This document shows positions 52,133 to 62,802 of a stretch of 64,000 nucleotides of DNA, piece after piece. The notes below the pieces were generated by a model that made no database searches, was not told the origin of the DNA, and saw nothing but the letters and a program-made list of their open reading frames with translations. The position numbers were made by a program, and so were the translations under genes. The stretch comes from Quadrisphaera sp. DSM 44207 (GTDB lineage Bacteria > Actinomycetota > Actinomycetes > Actinomycetales > Quadrisphaeraceae), in the NCBI RefSeq assembly GCF_900101335.1, contig NZ_FNKA01000002.1, positions 496,001 through 560,000 of the forward strand, given 5' to 3'. The stretch's first letter is position 1. Each line of letters starts with the position of its first letter.

Positions 52133-52747
52133 TCAGGCGGAGCCGACCTGCGACAGGACGGCGTCGGCCACCTCGCGCATGGTCAGCCGGCGGTCCATCG
52201 ACGTCTTCTGGATCCACCGGAACGCCTCGGGCTCGGTCAGGCCCATGCGGGTCATCAGCAGGCCCTTCGCGCGCTCGACGCGCTTGCGGGTCTCGAAGCG
52301 CTCGGTGAGGTCGGAGACCTCCTTCTCCAGCTCCGAGATCTCCTGGAAGCGGGAGACGGCGATCTCCACCGCCGGCAGCAGGTCGGCGGAGGTGAACGGC
52401 TTGACGACGTAGGCCATGGCCCCCGCGTCGCGGGCGCGGTCGACCAGCTCGCGCTGGGAGAAGGCGGTCAGCAGCACGACCGGGGCGAGGCGGGCGCGGC
52501 CGATCCGCTCGGCGGCGCTGATGCCGTCCAGCACCGGCATCTTCACGTCCATGACCACGAGGTCGGGCAGGGTCTCCTCGACGAGCCGGACGGCGCTCTC
52601 GCCGTCCCCGGCCTCCCCGACCACGTCGTAGCCGGCGTCGCGGAGGATCTCCACGACGTCCAGGCGGATGATCGCCTCGTCCTCGGCGACCACGACGCGC
52701 CGCCGCGGCGGGACGGACTGGGCGCCGGGCTCCTGCTCCTCGCTCAC
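52133..52747 (-). CDS. ANTAR-domain response regulator (PdtaR-like)
   Basis: Two-component response regulator acting on RNA. 204 residues: receiver domain 17-135 with acidic pocket EDE at 22-24, phospho-acceptor Asp67 in VVMDVKMPVLDG, Thr in LLTAFS and Lys in YVVKPF; then a coiled linker and an ANTAR domain (about 145-200; VERAKGLLMTRMGLTEPEAFRWIQKTSM), which binds paired hairpins to prevent termination. M. tuberculosis PdtaR (Rv1626) is the model. TAGGGT (52754-52759) lies 6 nt before the GTG, so a leaderless transcript is likely. Confidence 0.94.
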   Translation of the reverse strand: MSEEQEPGAQSVPPRRRVVVAEDEAIIRLDVVEILRDAGYDVVGEAGDGESAVRLVEETLPDLVVMDVKMPVLDGISAAERIGRARLAPVVLLTAFSQRELVDRARDAGAMAYVVKPFTSADLLPAVEIAVSRFQEISELEKEVSDLTERFETRKRVERAKGLLMTRMGLTEPEAFRWIQKTSMDRRLTMREVADAVLSQVGSA

Positions 52748-52793
52748 GCCGGTACCCTATCCAGGCGCAGGGCAGCGGCGACCGCCCGCCCGA

Positions 52794-52867
52794 GCCCCGG
52801 TATTCCAATCGGCAGAGAAGATCGTCTCAAAAGCGATTCAGTGTGGGTTCGAGTCCCACCCGGGGCA
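52794..52867 (+). tRNA. tRNA-Leu(CAA), unusually short variable loop
   Basis: Cloverleaf by hand: acceptor GCCCCGG (52794-52800) pairs fully with CCGGGGC (52860-52866), discriminator A at 52867; anticodon stem ATCGT/GCGAT with loop CTCAAAA, anticodon CAA at 52828-52830; T arm GTGGG-TTCGAGT-CCCAC. The D stem is weak (TTC/GAA, position 10 is U). The variable region is only TCAGT (5 nt), whereas tRNA-Leu is normally class II with a long variable arm. CCA is not encoded. The 74-nt molecule may be a divergent or non-canonical tRNA. Confidence 0.75.
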
Positions 52868-52905
52868 CCGTCGGACCTCCGCGGCACGGTGCCGCGCCAG
52901 CCGCC

Positions 52906-53247
52906 GGGCTCCACCTCGGCGACGGCTGCACCAGCGCGCACGCCCGCGGCGTCCACGCCCTGCGCGTCGCCTGCTGCGACGACCACCCGGGCCTCGTGGA
53001 CGAGTGCGAGGAGTCCATGAGGGCCGTCCACGCGGGCGCGGTCCTCCGGTGCGCCGAGCCGGGGCGCACCAGCGTCGAGACGATGTGGGAGCACTGGCCG
53101 TGCGTCTTCCCCCAGCACGGGCCGGGGCGCAAGCACGAGCAGGAGATCCGCCCGGAGCAGTGGACCCGGCCCGCCGAGCGCCAGGTCTCCGTCGCGCGGC
53201 GCGGGTCCGTGGCGGTCCTGGGCCAGCACGTCGGGCCCGAGCACTGA
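52906..53247 (+). pseudogene. Remnant of a homing-endonuclease-like (LAGLIDADG-type) gene
   Basis: The frame reads GLHLGDGCTSAHARG, LRVACCDDHPGLVDECEESM and HWPCVFPQHGPGRKHEQEI, a series I recall from an actinobacterial family with an N-terminal HTH and a homing-endonuclease-like core (LGDG..; WPCLFPQHGPGxKH). Here the HTH part is absent, no start codon precedes the homology, which begins 39 nt after the tRNA, and the C-terminal half is lost after RPAERQV. It is a decayed fragment. Family naming is from memory. Confidence 0.6.
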
Positions 53248-53259
53248 CGTCGAGCGGGC

Positions 53260-54681
53260 TCAGCCGCCCTGCGTGTTGCCGATCCGGTGCACCCGCACGG
53301 CGTTCGTCGAGCCCGGCGTGCCCGGGGGCGCCCCGGCCACGATGACGACCGTCTGGCCCTCGGTGACGTCGGCGGCGGCGAGCAGGGCCTGGTCGACCTG
53401 CGCGACCATCTCGTCGGTGGTCTGCACGAACGGCACCAGGAACGCCCGGATGCCCCAGGTGAGGGACAGCTGGTTGCGCACGGCGGGCTCGGGGGTGAAC
53501 GCCAGCGTCGGGATGCCGGAGCGCAGCCGGGCCATGCGCCGGGCGGAGTCGCCCGTGACGGTGAAGGTCGCCAGGTAGTCCGCGCCGATCATCTCGCCGA
53601 TCTCGCGCGCCGCCCACGTGACGGCGCCGCCCTGCGTGTGCGGCGTGGTGCCGAGCGGGCGGATGCGGTCCAGGCCCAGGTCCTCGGTGCTCTCGATGAT
53701 CCGGGCCATCGTGCGCACGGTCTGCACCGGGTACTCCCCCACGCTGGTCTCGCCGGAGAGCATGAGGGCGTCCGCGCCGTCGAGGACGGCGTTGGCGACG
53801 TCGGAGGCCTCCGCGCGCGTCGGCCGCGGCGCGGTGATCATCGACTCGAGCATCTGGGTGGCGACGATGACGGGCTTGGCGTTGCGCCGGCACAGCTCCA
53901 CGGCCCGCTTCTGCACCAGCGGCACCTGCTCGAGCGGCAGCTCCACCCCGAGGTCGCCGCGGGCCACCATGACGCCGTCGAAGGCGTCCACGACGCCGCG
54001 CAGGTCCTCCACCGCCTGCGGCTTCTCGACCTTGGCGAGGACGGGGACGCTCACGCCCTCCTCCGACATGATCGAGCGCACGTCGAACACGTCGGCGCCG
54101 CTGCGCACGAAGGAGAGCGCGATGAGGTCGACGCCCTGGCGCAGCCCCCAGCGCAGGTCCTCGGCGTCCTTGTCGGTGAGGGCGGGCACGCTGACCGAGA
54201 CGCCGGGCAGGTTGATGCCCTTGTTGTTGGACACGGCCCCGGCGACGACGACCTCGGTGAGCACGCGGGGGCCGTCGACGGAGACCACGCGCAGCGCGAC
54301 CCGGCCGTCGTCGACGAGCAGCGGGTCACCGGGCGAGACGTCGCCGGGCAGCCCCTCGTACGTGGTGGAGCAGATCTCCGCCGTGCCGGGCACGTCCTCC
54401 GCGGTGATGGTGAACCGGTCGCCCACGGCGAGGAAGTGGGGGCCGTCGACGAAGCGCCCGAGCCGGATCTTCGGGCCCTGCAGGTCGACGAGCACCGCCA
54501 CCGGCCGGCCCGTCTCCTCGCTGGCCCGCCGCACGTTCGCGTACGAGGCGGCGTGGACGTCGTGGCTGCCGTGGGAGAGGTTGAGGCGGGCGACGTCCAT
54601 GCCGGCCTCCACGAGCGCCCTGATCTGCTCGTAGGAGGAGACGGCCGGGCCCAGCGTGCAGACGATCTTCGCGCGGCGCAT
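53260..54681 (-). CDS. pyk: Pyruvate kinase
   Basis: Final ATP-yielding step of glycolysis. 473 residues: MRRAKIVCTLGPA start, ARLNLSHGSH near 31, active-site Lys in AKVEKPQAVEDL and the metal-binding VMVARGDLGVELP near 225. TAGGCT (54688-54693) sits 6 nt before the ATG within the 21-nt gap to gltD, so it has its own leaderless promoter besides any read-through. Confidence 0.97.
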   Translation of the reverse strand: MRRAKIVCTLGPAVSSYEQIRALVEAGMDVARLNLSHGSHDVHAASYANVRRASEETGRPVAVLVDLQGPKIRLGRFVDGPHFLAVGDRFTITAEDVPGTAEICSTTYEGLPGDVSPGDPLLVDDGRVALRVVSVDGPRVLTEVVVAGAVSNNKGINLPGVSVSVPALTDKDAEDLRWGLRQGVDLIALSFVRSGADVFDVRSIMSEEGVSVPVLAKVEKPQAVEDLRGVVDAFDGVMVARGDLGVELPLEQVPLVQKRAVELCRRNAKPVIVATQMLESMITAPRPTRAEASDVANAVLDGADALMLSGETSVGEYPVQTVRTMARIIESTEDLGLDRIRPLGTTPHTQGGAVTWAAREIGEMIGADYLATFTVTGDSARRMARLRSGIPTLAFTPEPAVRNQLSLTWGIRAFLVPFVQTTDEMVAQVDQALLAAADVTEGQTVVIVAGAPPGTPGSTNAVRVHRIGNTQGG

Positions 54682-54702
54682 GCGGGGAGCCTATGGCCTG
54701 GC

Positions 54703-56166
54703 TCAGACCGCCAGGGGGCGGGTGCGCGGGGTCACCGGCGCCGGCAGGGTGCTCTCCGCGCCGCGCAGGTGGGCGTCGACGGCGGCGGCGCAGGCGCGGC
54801 CCTCGGCGATGGCCCACACGATGAGGGAGGCCCCGCGACCGGCGTCGCCGGCGACGAAGACGCCCTCGCGCGAGGTCATCCACCGCTCGTCGCGCGCCAG
54901 CGCACCGGTGCGGTCGACCTCCAGGCCGAGCTGCTCGACGAGCGGCATGGGCTCGACGCCGGTGAACCCCAGGGCGAGCAGCACCAGCTGGGCGGGCAGC
55001 ACCTGCTCGGAGCCGTCGACCACCTCGTAGGTGCGGTCCGGCAGGCGGCGCACCTCCACGAGCCGCACGCCCGCCACGGCGCCGGTGCCGTCGTCGACCA
55101 GCTCGGTGGTGCTGGCCTGGTACAGCCGCTCCCCGCCCTCCTCGTGGGCGGTGGAGGTGCGGAAGACGAGCGGGTACGTCGGCCAGGGCTGGGTGCTCGC
55201 GCGGTCCTCGGGCGGCTGCGGGCCGATCGCCAGCTGCGTGACCGAGCGGGGGCGCTGGCGGTGCACCGTGCCGAGGCAGTCGGCGCCGGTGTCGCCGGCG
55301 CCGATGACGACGACGTCCTTGCCCGTGGCGGTGATCTGGTCGGGCACCGCCTGGCCGAGGGCCTCCCGGTTGCCCTGCGGCAGGTACTCCATCGCCTGGT
55401 GCACCCCGCGCAGCTGCCGGCCCGCCACGGGCAGGTCGCGCGGCGCGAGGGCCCCCACCGTGAGGACGACGGCGTCGTAGCGCTCGGCGAGGGCGGCGGC
55501 GTCCACGTCGACCCCGACGTCCACGCCGGTGCGGAACCGGGTGCCCTCGGCGCTCATCTGCGCGACGCGGCGGTCGATGTGCCGCTTCTCCATCTTGTAC
55601 TCGGGCACGCCGTAGCGCATCAGGCCGCCGACGGCGTCGTCGCGCTCGTAGACGGCCACGGTGTGGCCGGCGCGGGTCAGCTGCTGGGCCGCCGCCAGGC
55701 CCGCGGGCCCGGAGCCGATGACGGCCACGGTGCGGCCGGTCAGCCGCTCCGGCGGCTGCGGCGCGACCCAGCCCTGCTCCCAGGCGCGGTCGGCGATGGC
55801 CTCCTCGACCTGCTTGATCGTCACGGCGTCCTGGTTGATCGCCAGGACGCACGCGCTCTCGCAGGGCGCCGGGCACAGCTTGCCGGTGAACTCGGGGAAG
55901 TTGTTCGTCGAGTGGGCCCACTTCACCGCCTCGCGCCACTCCCCGCGCCGGGCCAGGTCGTTCCACTCGGGGATGGGGTTCCCCAGCGGGCAGCCGTTGT
56001 GGCAGAACGGGATGCCGCAGTCCATGCAGCGGCCCGCCTGGCGGCGCAGCAGGTCCTCGGCCGGGCGCTCGTAGACCTCGCGCCAGTCCATGATCCGCAC
56101 GGGGACCGGGCGGCGCGGCGCCGTCTCGCGCTGGCGCACCTCCAGGAACCCTCGGGGGTCAGCCAC
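54703..56166 (-). CDS. gltD: Glutamate synthase (NADPH) small subunit
   Basis: Feeds electrons from NADPH to GltB. 487 residues: N-terminal 4Fe-4S ligands [20 protein letters not shown] near 47-66 and [10 protein letters not shown] near 97-106; FAD site [15 protein letters not shown] near 148; NADPH site [11 protein letters not shown] near 292. GTG start overlaps the gltB stop by 8 nt. Confidence 0.97.
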   Translation of the reverse strand: MADPRGFLEVRQRETAPRRPVPVRIMDWREVYERPAEDLLRRQAGRCMDCGIPFCHNGCPLGNPIPEWNDLARRGEWREAVKWAHSTNNFPEFTGKLCPAPCESACVLAINQDAVTIKQVEEAIADRAWEQGWVAPQPPERLTGRTVAVIGSGPAGLAAAQQLTRAGHTVAVYERDDAVGGLMRYGVPEYKMEKRHIDRRVAQMSAEGTRFRTGVDVGVDVDAAALAERYDAVVLTVGALAPRDLPVAGRQLRGVHQAMEYLPQGNREALGQAVPDQITATGKDVVVIGAGDTGADCLGTVHRQRPRSVTQLAIGPQPPEDRASTQPWPTYPLVFRTSTAHEEGGERLYQASTTELVDDGTGAVAGVRLVEVRRLPDRTYEVVDGSEQVLPAQLVLLALGFTGVEPMPLVEQLGLEVDRTGALARDERWMTSREGVFVAGDAGRGASLIVWAIAEGRACAAAVDAHLRGAESTLPAPVTPRTRPLAV

Positions 56167-59100
56167 GGGTCACCTCCAGGATCTGCTGCCACACCCGGCT
56201 CCCGTCGGGGTCCAGGCCCTGCTGCTCCGCCTGCGCCCGCAGCTGCGTGACGCGGGCGTAGTCGCGCGGCACGAGCCGGCGCACCCGGGACGCGACCGCG
56301 CCCGGGGTCTCCAGCAGCGCCTGCGCCACGGTCGAGCCGGTCTCCTCCGCGTGGCGGCGCAGCAGGGTCGAGACCAGCGCCTCGTCCGCCTCGTCCAGGT
56401 CGTCGAGCACCAGCTCGCCGGAGGACAGCGCCGCGGCGTTGACGCGCGCCGGCGAGGCGTCGAGGAGGTAGGCGGTGCCGCCGGACATGCCGGCGCCGAA
56501 GTTGCGCCCCGTCGGCCCGAGCACGAGCACGGTGCCGCCGGTCATGTACTCGCAGCCGTGGTCGCCGGCGCCCTCGACGACGATGGTGGCGCCGGAGTTG
56601 CGCACGGCGAACCGCTCGCCGACCCGGCCGCGCAGGAACGCCTCCCCCGACGTCGCCCCGTAGCCGATGGTGTTGCCGGCGATGACGTTGTCCTCGGCGG
56701 CGAAGCCGGCCCGCTCGTCCGGCGCCACGACGACGCGCCCGCCCGACAGGCCCTTGCCGACGTAGTCGTTGGCGTCGCCGACCAGGCGCAGCGTGATGCC
56801 GGAAGGCAGGAACGCCCCGAAGGACTGGCCCGCCGAGCCGGTCAGCGTGAGGTCGATGGTGCCGTCCGGCAGGCCGTCGGGTCCGAAGCGGGCGGTCACC
56901 TCGTGCCCGAGCATCGTGCCCACGGTGCGGTTGACGTTGCGCACGCCCGTGCGCGCGCGCACGGGCTCGCGCTGCTCGAGGGCGTCGCGGCTCATGGCGA
57001 TCAGCTGGTGGTCCAGGGCCTTCTCCAGGCCGTGGTCCTGCGCGGCGCTGCGGCGCAGCGAGGCGCCCTCGGGCAGGGCCACCTCGTGCAGCACGGGGCT
57101 CAGGTCGAGGCCGGAGGCCTTCCAGTGGTCGACGGCGCGGCGGGTGTCGAGCACGTCGACCCGCCCGACCGCCTCGTCCAGGCTGCGGAAGCCCAGCGCC
57201 GCCAGGTGCTCGCGCACCTCCTCCGCCAGGTACTCGAAGAAGGTCATCACGAACTCCGGCCTGCCGTCGAAGCGGGCCCGCAGCTCCGGGTTCTGGGTCG
57301 CGACGCCGACCGGGCAGGTGTCGAGCTGGCAGACGCGCATCATGATGCACCCGGAGACCACCAGCGGTGCGGTGGAGAAGCCGTACTCCTCGGCGCCGAG
57401 CAGCGCGGCGATGACGACGTCCCGCCCGGTCTTCAGCTGCCCGTCGACCTGCACGGAGATCCGGTCGCGCAGCCCGTTGAGCAGCAGCGTCTGCTGCGTC
57501 TCGGCCAGGCCCAGCTCCCAGGGCGCCCCGGCGTGCTTGAGGGACGTCAGGGGCGCGGCCCCCGTTCCGCCGTCGTGCCCGGAGACCAGGACGACGTCGG
57601 CGTGGGCCTTGCTCACGCCCGCCGCGACCGTGCCGATGCCGAACTCCGAGACGAGCTTGACGTGCACGCGCGCGTCGGGGTTGGCGTTCTTCAGGTCGTG
57701 GACGAGCTGGGCGAGGTCCTCGATGGAGTAGATGTCGTGGTGCGGCGGCGGGGAGATCAGCCCCACGCCGGGGGTGGAGTGCCGCGTGCGGGCGATGTTC
57801 GGGTACACCTTCGACCCGGGCAGCTGGCCGCCCTCGCCCGGCTTCGCGCCCTGCGCCATCTTGATCTGCAGGTCGGTGGCGTAGGTGAGGTAGGCGCTGG
57901 TGACGCCGAAGCGCCCGGAGGCCACCTGCTTGATCCGGCTGCGCCGCTCCGGGTCGAGCAGGCGCTCGACGTCCTCGCCGCCCTCCCCGGAGTTCGAGCG
58001 GGCCCCGAGGCGGTTCATGGCGATGGCGAGGGTCTCGTGCGCCTCCGCGGAGATGGAGCCGTAGCTCATCGCGCCGGTGGAGAAGCGCTTGACGATCTCC
58101 GAGACCGGCTCGACCTCGGCCAGCGGCACGGGCGGGCGCTGGCCGTCGCGGAAGGCGAACAGCCCGCGCAGCGTCATCAGCCGCTCCGACTGGGCGTCGA
58201 CCGCCCGGGTGTACTGGCGGAAGACGTCGTAGCGGCGGGCGCGCGTGGCGTGCTGGAGCCGGAAGACGGTCTCCGGGTCGAACAGGTGCGGCTCGCCCTC
58301 ACGGCGCCACGCGTACTCGCCGCCGACGTCCAGGCGCCGGTGGGCCAGGTGCACGCCGTCCGGCGGGTACGCCCGCGCGTGGCGCTGGGCCACCTCCTCG
58401 GCGACGACGTCGATGCCGATGCCGCCGAGCTGGGTGGTGGTGCCGGTGAACCAGCGGTCGACCAGCTCCTGCGAGAGCCCGATGGCCTCGAAGACCTGCG
58501 CCCCGCGGTAGGAGGCCACGGTGGAGATGCCCATCTTGCTCATCACCTTGAGCACGCCCTTGCCGAGCGCGTAGATGAGGTTGCGCACGGCCCTCTCCGG
58601 CGTCACGCCGGTCAGGACGCCGTTGCGCACGAGGTCCTCCACGGACTCCATCGCCAGGTACGGGTTGACGGCGGCCGCGCCGTAGCCGACGAGGAGGGCG
58701 ACGTGGTGCACCTCGCGCACGTCGCCGGCCTCGATCACGAGGCCCACCTGGGTGCGGGTCTTCTCCCGGATCAGGTGGTGGTGCACGGCGCTGGTCAGCA
58801 GCAGCGAGGGGATGGGCGCCCACACGGCGTCCGAGTCGCGGTCGGAGAGGACGACGAAGCGGGCGCCGCCGGCGATGGCCGCGGAGACCTCGGCGCAGAC
58901 CTCCCGCAGCCGCCGCTCGAGCTCCTCGCCGCCGCCCGCGACCCGGTACAGGCCCCGCACCCGGGCGGTGGCGAAGCCGGGCAGGTCCCCGTCGCGGTTG
59001 ATGTGGGTGATCTTCGCGAGCTCGTCGTTGTCGATCACCGGGAACGGCAGGGTGAGCTGGCGACAGTGCGCCGGGGTGGCGGCCAGCGCGTTGCGCTCGG

Positions 59101-60751
59101 GCCCCATGGTCACGGACAGGCTGGTGACGACCTCCTCGCGGATGGCGTCCAGCGGCGGGTTCGTCACCTGGGCGAAGAGCTGGGTGAAGTAGTCGAAGAG
59201 CAGCCGCGGGCGCGTGGACAGCACCGCGATCGGGGTGTCGGTGCCCATGGACCCCACCGGCTCGGCGCCGGCCCTCGCCATGGGGGCGAGCAGCACCCGC
59301 ATCTCCTCCTCGGTGTACCCGAACGCCTGCTGGCGGCGGGTGACCGAGGCGTGGGTGTGCAGGACGTGCTCGCGCTCGGGCAGGTCCTCCAGGCGCACCA
59401 TGCCCGCGTGCAGCCACTCCCCGTAGGGGTGCTCGGCGGCCAGCGCGCCCTTGACCTCCTCGTCCTCGACGATGCGGCCCTCGGCGGTGTCGACGAGGAA
59501 CATGCGGCCCGGCTGCAGGCGGCCCTTGCGCACGACGCTGGCGGGGTCGAGGTCGAGCACGCCGACCTCGCTGGCGAGGACGACCAGGCCGTCGTCGGAG
59601 ACCCAGTACCGCGAGGGGCGCAGGCCGTTGCGGTCGAGGACGGCGCCGATGAGCGTGCCGTCGCTGAAGGTCACGCAGGCCGGGCCGTCCCACGGCTCCA
59701 TGAAGGTGGAGTGGAACTCGTAGAAGGCGCGGCGGGCCGGGTCCATCTCGGCGTGGTTCTCCCACGCCTCCGGGATCATCATGAGCACCGAGTGCGGCAG
59801 GGAGCGGCCGGACAGGTGCAGCAGCTCGAGCACCTCGTCGAAGGACGCCGAGTCGCTCGCGCCCGGCGTGCACACCGGGAACAGGCGCGACAGGTCGCCC
59901 TCGACGGCGTCGGTGGCCAGCTGCGACTCGCGCGCGCTCATCCAGTTGCGGTTGCCGCGCACGGTGTTGATCTCGCCGTTGTGGGCGATGTAGCGGAACG
60001 GGTGCGCCAGCGGCCAGGACGGGAAGGTGTTGGTCGAGAACCGCGAGTGCACGATCGCCAGCTCGGTGGCCAGGCGCCGGTCCGACAGGTCGGGGAAGAA
60101 CGGCTCCAGCTGGCCGGTGGTGAGCATGCCCTTGTAGACGAGCGTGCGGGAGGACAGGGAGGCGAAGTAGACCGCCGCCTCGCGCTCGGCGCGCTTGCGC
60201 AGCGCGAAGGCGAGGCGGTCCAGCGCCACGCCGGTGGCGCCCTCGTGGCGCCCGGCGCCGGCCACCAGCAGCTGCCGGAAGCGCGGCATGCACCCGCGCG
60301 CGGTGCGCCCGACGAGGTCGGCGGCCACCGGCACCTGCCGCCAGGCCAGGACGGCGAGGCCCTCCTGCTCGGCCAGGGCCTGCACGGCGGCGCGCGCGCC
60401 CGCCTCCTCCGCGTCGTCGTCCGGCAGGAAGCCCAGGCCGACGGCGTAGGCGCCGGCCGGTGGCAGGTCGGTGCCCTGCTCGGCGAGCACCTCGCGCAGG
60501 AAGGCGTCGGGGACCTGCACGAGGATGCCGGCGCCGTCGCCGGTGTCGACCTCGGAGCCCGTGGCGCCGCGGTGGTCGAGGTTGCGCAGCGCCGTCAGGG
60601 CGTGGTCGACGATGTCGTGACCCGCGCTGCCGCGCATGGTCGCCACGAAGGCGACGCCGCAGGCGTCGCGCTCGGCGGAGGCGTCGTAGAGCCCCTGGTC
60701 GGCGGGCTGCGCGGAGAAGCGCTGCAGGGCGGGGGCGACGTGCTGGACCAT
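56159..60751 (-). CDS. gltB: Glutamate synthase large subunit
   Basis: Makes two glutamates from glutamine and 2-oxoglutarate. 1530 residues from ATG 60751. The Ntn-hydrolase Cys is at residue 31 (ERDACGVAF), so about 30 residues must be removed by processing. A central domain, the FMN synthase barrel ([40 protein letters not shown]), a 3Fe-4S ligand set ([15 protein letters not shown]) and the C-terminal GXGXG beta-helix follow in order. Frame upstream of 60751 has no similarity. Confidence 0.97.
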   Translation of the reverse strand: MVQHVAPALQRFSAQPADQGLYDASAERDACGVAFVATMRGSAGHDIVDHALTALRNLDHRGATGSEVDTGDGAGILVQVPDAFLREVLAEQGTDLPPAGAYAVGLGFLPDDDAEEAGARAAVQALAEQEGLAVLAWRQVPVAADLVGRTARGCMPRFRQLLVAGAGRHEGATGVALDRLAFALRKRAEREAAVYFASLSSRTLVYKGMLTTGQLEPFFPDLSDRRLATELAIVHSRFSTNTFPSWPLAHPFRYIAHNGEINTVRGNRNWMSARESQLATDAVEGDLSRLFPVCTPGASDSASFDEVLELLHLSGRSLPHSVLMMIPEAWENHAEMDPARRAFYEFHSTFMEPWDGPACVTFSDGTLIGAVLDRNGLRPSRYWVSDDGLVVLASEVGVLDLDPASVVRKGRLQPGRMFLVDTAEGRIVEDEEVKGALAAEHPYGEWLHAGMVRLEDLPEREHVLHTHASVTRRQQAFGYTEEEMRVLLAPMARAGAEPVGSMGTDTPIAVLSTRPRLLFDYFTQLFAQVTNPPLDAIREEVVTSLSVTMGPERNALAATPAHCRQLTLPFPVIDNDELAKITHINRDGDLPGFATARVRGLYRVAGGGEELERRLREVCAEVSAAIAGGARFVVLSDRDSDAVWAPIPSLLLTSAVHHHLIREKTRTQVGLVIEAGDVREVHHVALLVGYGAAAVNPYLAMESVEDLVRNGVLTGVTPERAVRNLIYALGKGVLKVMSKMGISTVASYRGAQVFEAIGLSQELVDRWFTGTTTQLGGIGIDVVAEEVAQRHARAYPPDGVHLAHRRLDVGGEYAWRREGEPHLFDPETVFRLQHATRARRYDVFRQYTRAVDAQSERLMTLRGLFAFRDGQRPPVPLAEVEPVSEIVKRFSTGAMSYGSISAEAHETLAIAMNRLGARSNSGEGGEDVERLLDPERRSRIKQVASGRFGVTSAYLTYATDLQIKMAQGAKPGEGGQLPGSKVYPNIARTRHSTPGVGLISPPPHHDIYSIEDLAQLVHDLKNANPDARVHVKLVSEFGIGTVAAGVSKAHADVVLVSGHDGGTGAAPLTSLKHAGAPWELGLAETQQTLLLNGLRDRISVQVDGQLKTGRDVVIAALLGAEEYGFSTAPLVVSGCIMMRVCQLDTCPVGVATQNPELRARFDGRPEFVMTFFEYLAEEVREHLAALGFRSLDEAVGRVDVLDTRRAVDHWKASGLDLSPVLHEVALPEGASLRRSAAQDHGLEKALDHQLIAMSRDALEQREPVRARTGVRNVNRTVGTMLGHEVTARFGPDGLPDGTIDLTLTGSAGQSFGAFLPSGITLRLVGDANDYVGKGLSGGRVVVAPDERAGFAAEDNVIAGNTIGYGATSGEAFLRGRVGERFAVRNSGATIVVEGAGDHGCEYMTGGTVLVLGPTGRNFGAGMSGGTAYLLDASPARVNAAALSSGELVLDDLDEADEALVSTLLRRHAEETGSTVAQALLETPGAVASRVRRLVPRDYARVTQLRAQAEQQGLDPDGSRVWQQILEVTRG

Positions 60752-60898
60752 GGGCACCGTCCTCGGTGGCGCCGGGCCGCTGCGCGGGCGGCGCGGAGTG
60801 TTCGACGTGGTGGTGAGGCGTGGCGGTCGGCGTGGCGGAGGGTGTTGCTCTGGTGGTACCTCCGGCGCGGGACGACGGCGGCCCGGCACGAACGGCTC

Positions 60899-60986
60899 AG
60901 GCTAGCACCCGCACGGCCGCGCACGGGTCGTGGGACGGATTCCACCCGTCCCAGATGCCGGACGCCGTGGCCGGATGCTGGGACGG
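60899..60986 (-). promoter_or_regulatory. gltB promoter with a cluster of TGGGACGG operator repeats
   Basis: Minus-strand -10 candidate TAGCCT (60899-60904), leader about 140 nt. Upstream (plus-strand reading) are TGGGACGG (60931-60938), CCGTCCCA (60946-60953) and TGGGACGG (60979-60986). Sites 1-2 form an 8-bp-arm palindrome with 7-nt spacer; sites 2-3 form a longer one: CCGTCCCAGATGCCGG and CCGGATGCTGGGACGG, with 9 nt between. Position upstream of the -35 suggests an activator or nitrogen regulator. Remaining gap sequence (60752-61042) shows nothing else. Confidence 0.55.
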
Positions 60987-61042
60987 CGCGGGAGGGACGG
61001 AGCGGTTCGGGCGCCGCTCGGGCGCGGCTCGGGGGCGGGCGG

Positions 61043-61957
61043 TCAGGGCCGCGGCGGGTCCGCCGGACGGGCTCCGGCGGACCCGGCCGCGGCGGCTGCG
61101 GTCGCGGCGTCCGGGTGCGGCGCGAGCAGCACCTCGGCCTCGCGCCCGCGCCGGGCGTAGAGCAGGCCGACGAGGCCGACGACGCCGACCCCCAGCGACG
61201 TCCACACGTTCAGGCGCAGCCCGAGCACCTGCTCGGCCGGGTCGACGCGCAGCGTCTCGATCCACCCCCGGCCCAGGGTGTAGAGGACGACGTAGCCCCA
61301 GAAGACCCTGCCGTGCCCGAGGCGCCAGCGGCGGTCCGCCCACACCAGCACGGCCGCGGCGACGACGTTCCACAGCGCCTCGTAGAGGAAGGTCGGGTGG
61401 AAGGCCCCGACGTCCGCGAAGCCGGCGGGGCGGTGGGCCGGGTCGATGGCCAGCCCCCACGGCAGGTCGGTGGGGCGGCCGAACAGCTCCTGGTTGAACC
61501 AGTTGCCCAGGCGCCCGACGGCCTGGGCGAGCAGCAGGCCGGGCGCCAGCGCGTCGGCGAAGGCCGAGAAGCGCATGCCGGAGCGCCGGCACCCGATCCA
61601 CGCCCCGACGGCCCCCAGCGCGACGGCGCCCCAGATGCCCAGCCCGCCCTGCCAGATGAACAGGGCCCGCACCGGGTCGCCGCCGGCGCCGAAGTACGCG
61701 TCCGGGGAGGACAGGACGTGGTAGAGGCGCCCGCCGACGATCCCGAACGGGACCGCCCACAGCGCCACGTCGGCGACCTGGCCCGGCAGGCCGCCGCGGG
61801 CGCGCCAGCGGCGGTCGGTGACGACGATCGCCACCGCGATGCCGGCGAGGATGCACAGCGCGTAGGCCCGCAGCGGCACGGGGCCGAGGTGCCACACGCC
61901 CGTGGCGGGGCTGGGGATCTCCGCGAGCACCGGGCCCGCCAGCGCGAGCGCGCTCAC
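61043..61957 (-). CDS. lgt: Prolipoprotein diacylglyceryl transferase
   Basis: Membrane enzyme attaching diacylglycerol to lipobox Cys, as needed by LivK and the Rieske protein here. 304 residues, seven or more helices, signature GRLGNWFNQELFG near 146-158 and HPTFLYEALW near 183. GTG overlaps the trpA stop by 4 nt. Tail is Ala/Pro-rich. Confidence 0.95.
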   Translation of the reverse strand: MSALALAGPVLAEIPSPATGVWHLGPVPLRAYALCILAGIAVAIVVTDRRWRARGGLPGQVADVALWAVPFGIVGGRLYHVLSSPDAYFGAGGDPVRALFIWQGGLGIWGAVALGAVGAWIGCRRSGMRFSAFADALAPGLLLAQAVGRLGNWFNQELFGRPTDLPWGLAIDPAHRPAGFADVGAFHPTFLYEALWNVVAAAVLVWADRRWRLGHGRVFWGYVVLYTLGRGWIETLRVDPAEQVLGLRLNVWTSLGVGVVGLVGLLYARRGREAEVLLAPHPDAATAAAAAGSAGARPADPPRP

Positions 61958-62802
61958 GAGCGGGCCGGGGCGCCGCGCACGCCCTCGGCGAGGCCCGCGG
62001 TCAGGGACGCCAGGGCGTCCACGCCGCCCTCGTCCAGCGCGCGCACGAGCGCCGAGCCGACGATGACGCCGTCGGCGAAGGAGGCGACCTCGGCGGCCTG
62101 CTCGGGCGTGGAGACGCCGAGGCCCACGCACACCCGCTGCGCCCCCGCCTCGCGGGTGGCCGCGACGAGGCCGCGGGCCGCCGGGCCGACGGCCGAGCGC
62201 GCCCCGGTGACCCCCATGGTGGAGGCGGCGTAGACGAAGCCGCGGCAGGCGGCGGCGGTGGACGCCAGGCGCTGCGGGCTCGAGGACGGCGCCACGAGGA
62301 AGATCCGGTCCAGGCCCAGCTCGTCACTGGCGGCGAGCCAGTCCCCGGCCTCGTCGGGGATGAGGTCCGGCGTGATCAGGCCCGCGCCGCCCGCGGCGGC
62401 GAGGTCCCGGGCGAAGGCGGCCACGCCGTAGCGGACGACGGGGTTCCAGTACGTCATCACCACGACGGGGGCGCCGGCGGCGGCGACCCGCTCGACGGCG
62501 GAGAGCACCTGCGCGGTGCGGGTGCCCGCGCGCAGGGCGGCGTCCGAGGCCGCCTGGATCACGGGCCCGTCCATGACGGGGTCGGAGTAGGGCAGGCCCA
62601 GCTCGACGAGGTCCGCGCCCGCCTCGACCACCGCCGTCGCGGCGCGCACGGAGGTCTCCAGGTCGGGGAACCCGACGGGCAGGTACGCCACGAGCGCCGC
62701 GCGCCCCCGCGCCCGCGCGGCGTCGACGGCCGCCGCGGTCGACGGACGCGGCGCCGGCGCCGGCGCTGACGCCGGCGCGGGTGCGGACGGGGTGCTGGTC
62801 AC
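61954..62802 (-). CDS. trpA: Tryptophan synthase alpha subunit
   Basis: Cleaves indole-3-glycerol phosphate to indole, channelled to TrpB. 282 residues; catalytic Glu67 and Asp78 in [14 protein letters not shown], and [10 protein letters not shown] near 242 for phosphate binding. The first 22 residues are Ala/Pro-rich linker. GTG overlaps the trpB stop by 4 nt. Confidence 0.97.
   Translation of the reverse strand: MTSTPSAPAPASAPAPAPRPSTAAAVDAARARGRAALVAYLPVGFPDLETSVRAATAVVEAGADLVELGLPYSDPVMDGPVIQAASDAALRAGTRTAQVLSAVERVAAAGAPVVVMTYWNPVVRYGVAAFARDLAAAGGAGLITPDLIPDEAGDWLAASDELGLDRIFLVAPSSSPQRLASTAAACRGFVYAASTMGVTGARSAVGPAARGLVAATREAGAQRVCVGLGVSTPEQAAEVASFADGVIVGSALVRALDEGGVDALASLTAGLAEGVRGAPARS

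Noticed and set aside
52843-52905. Start of the endonuclease-like frame inside the tRNA
   Set aside because: The ATG-like start falls in the T arm of the tRNA and the residues before 52906 have no similarity; translation from there is implausible.
56090-62233. A 2047-codon plus-strand open frame over gltD, gltB, lgt and trpA
   Set aside because: Antisense shadow caused by high GC at third positions. Its composition is repetitive Arg/Gly/Ala/His, and every segment is covered by a well-recognised gene on the other strand.
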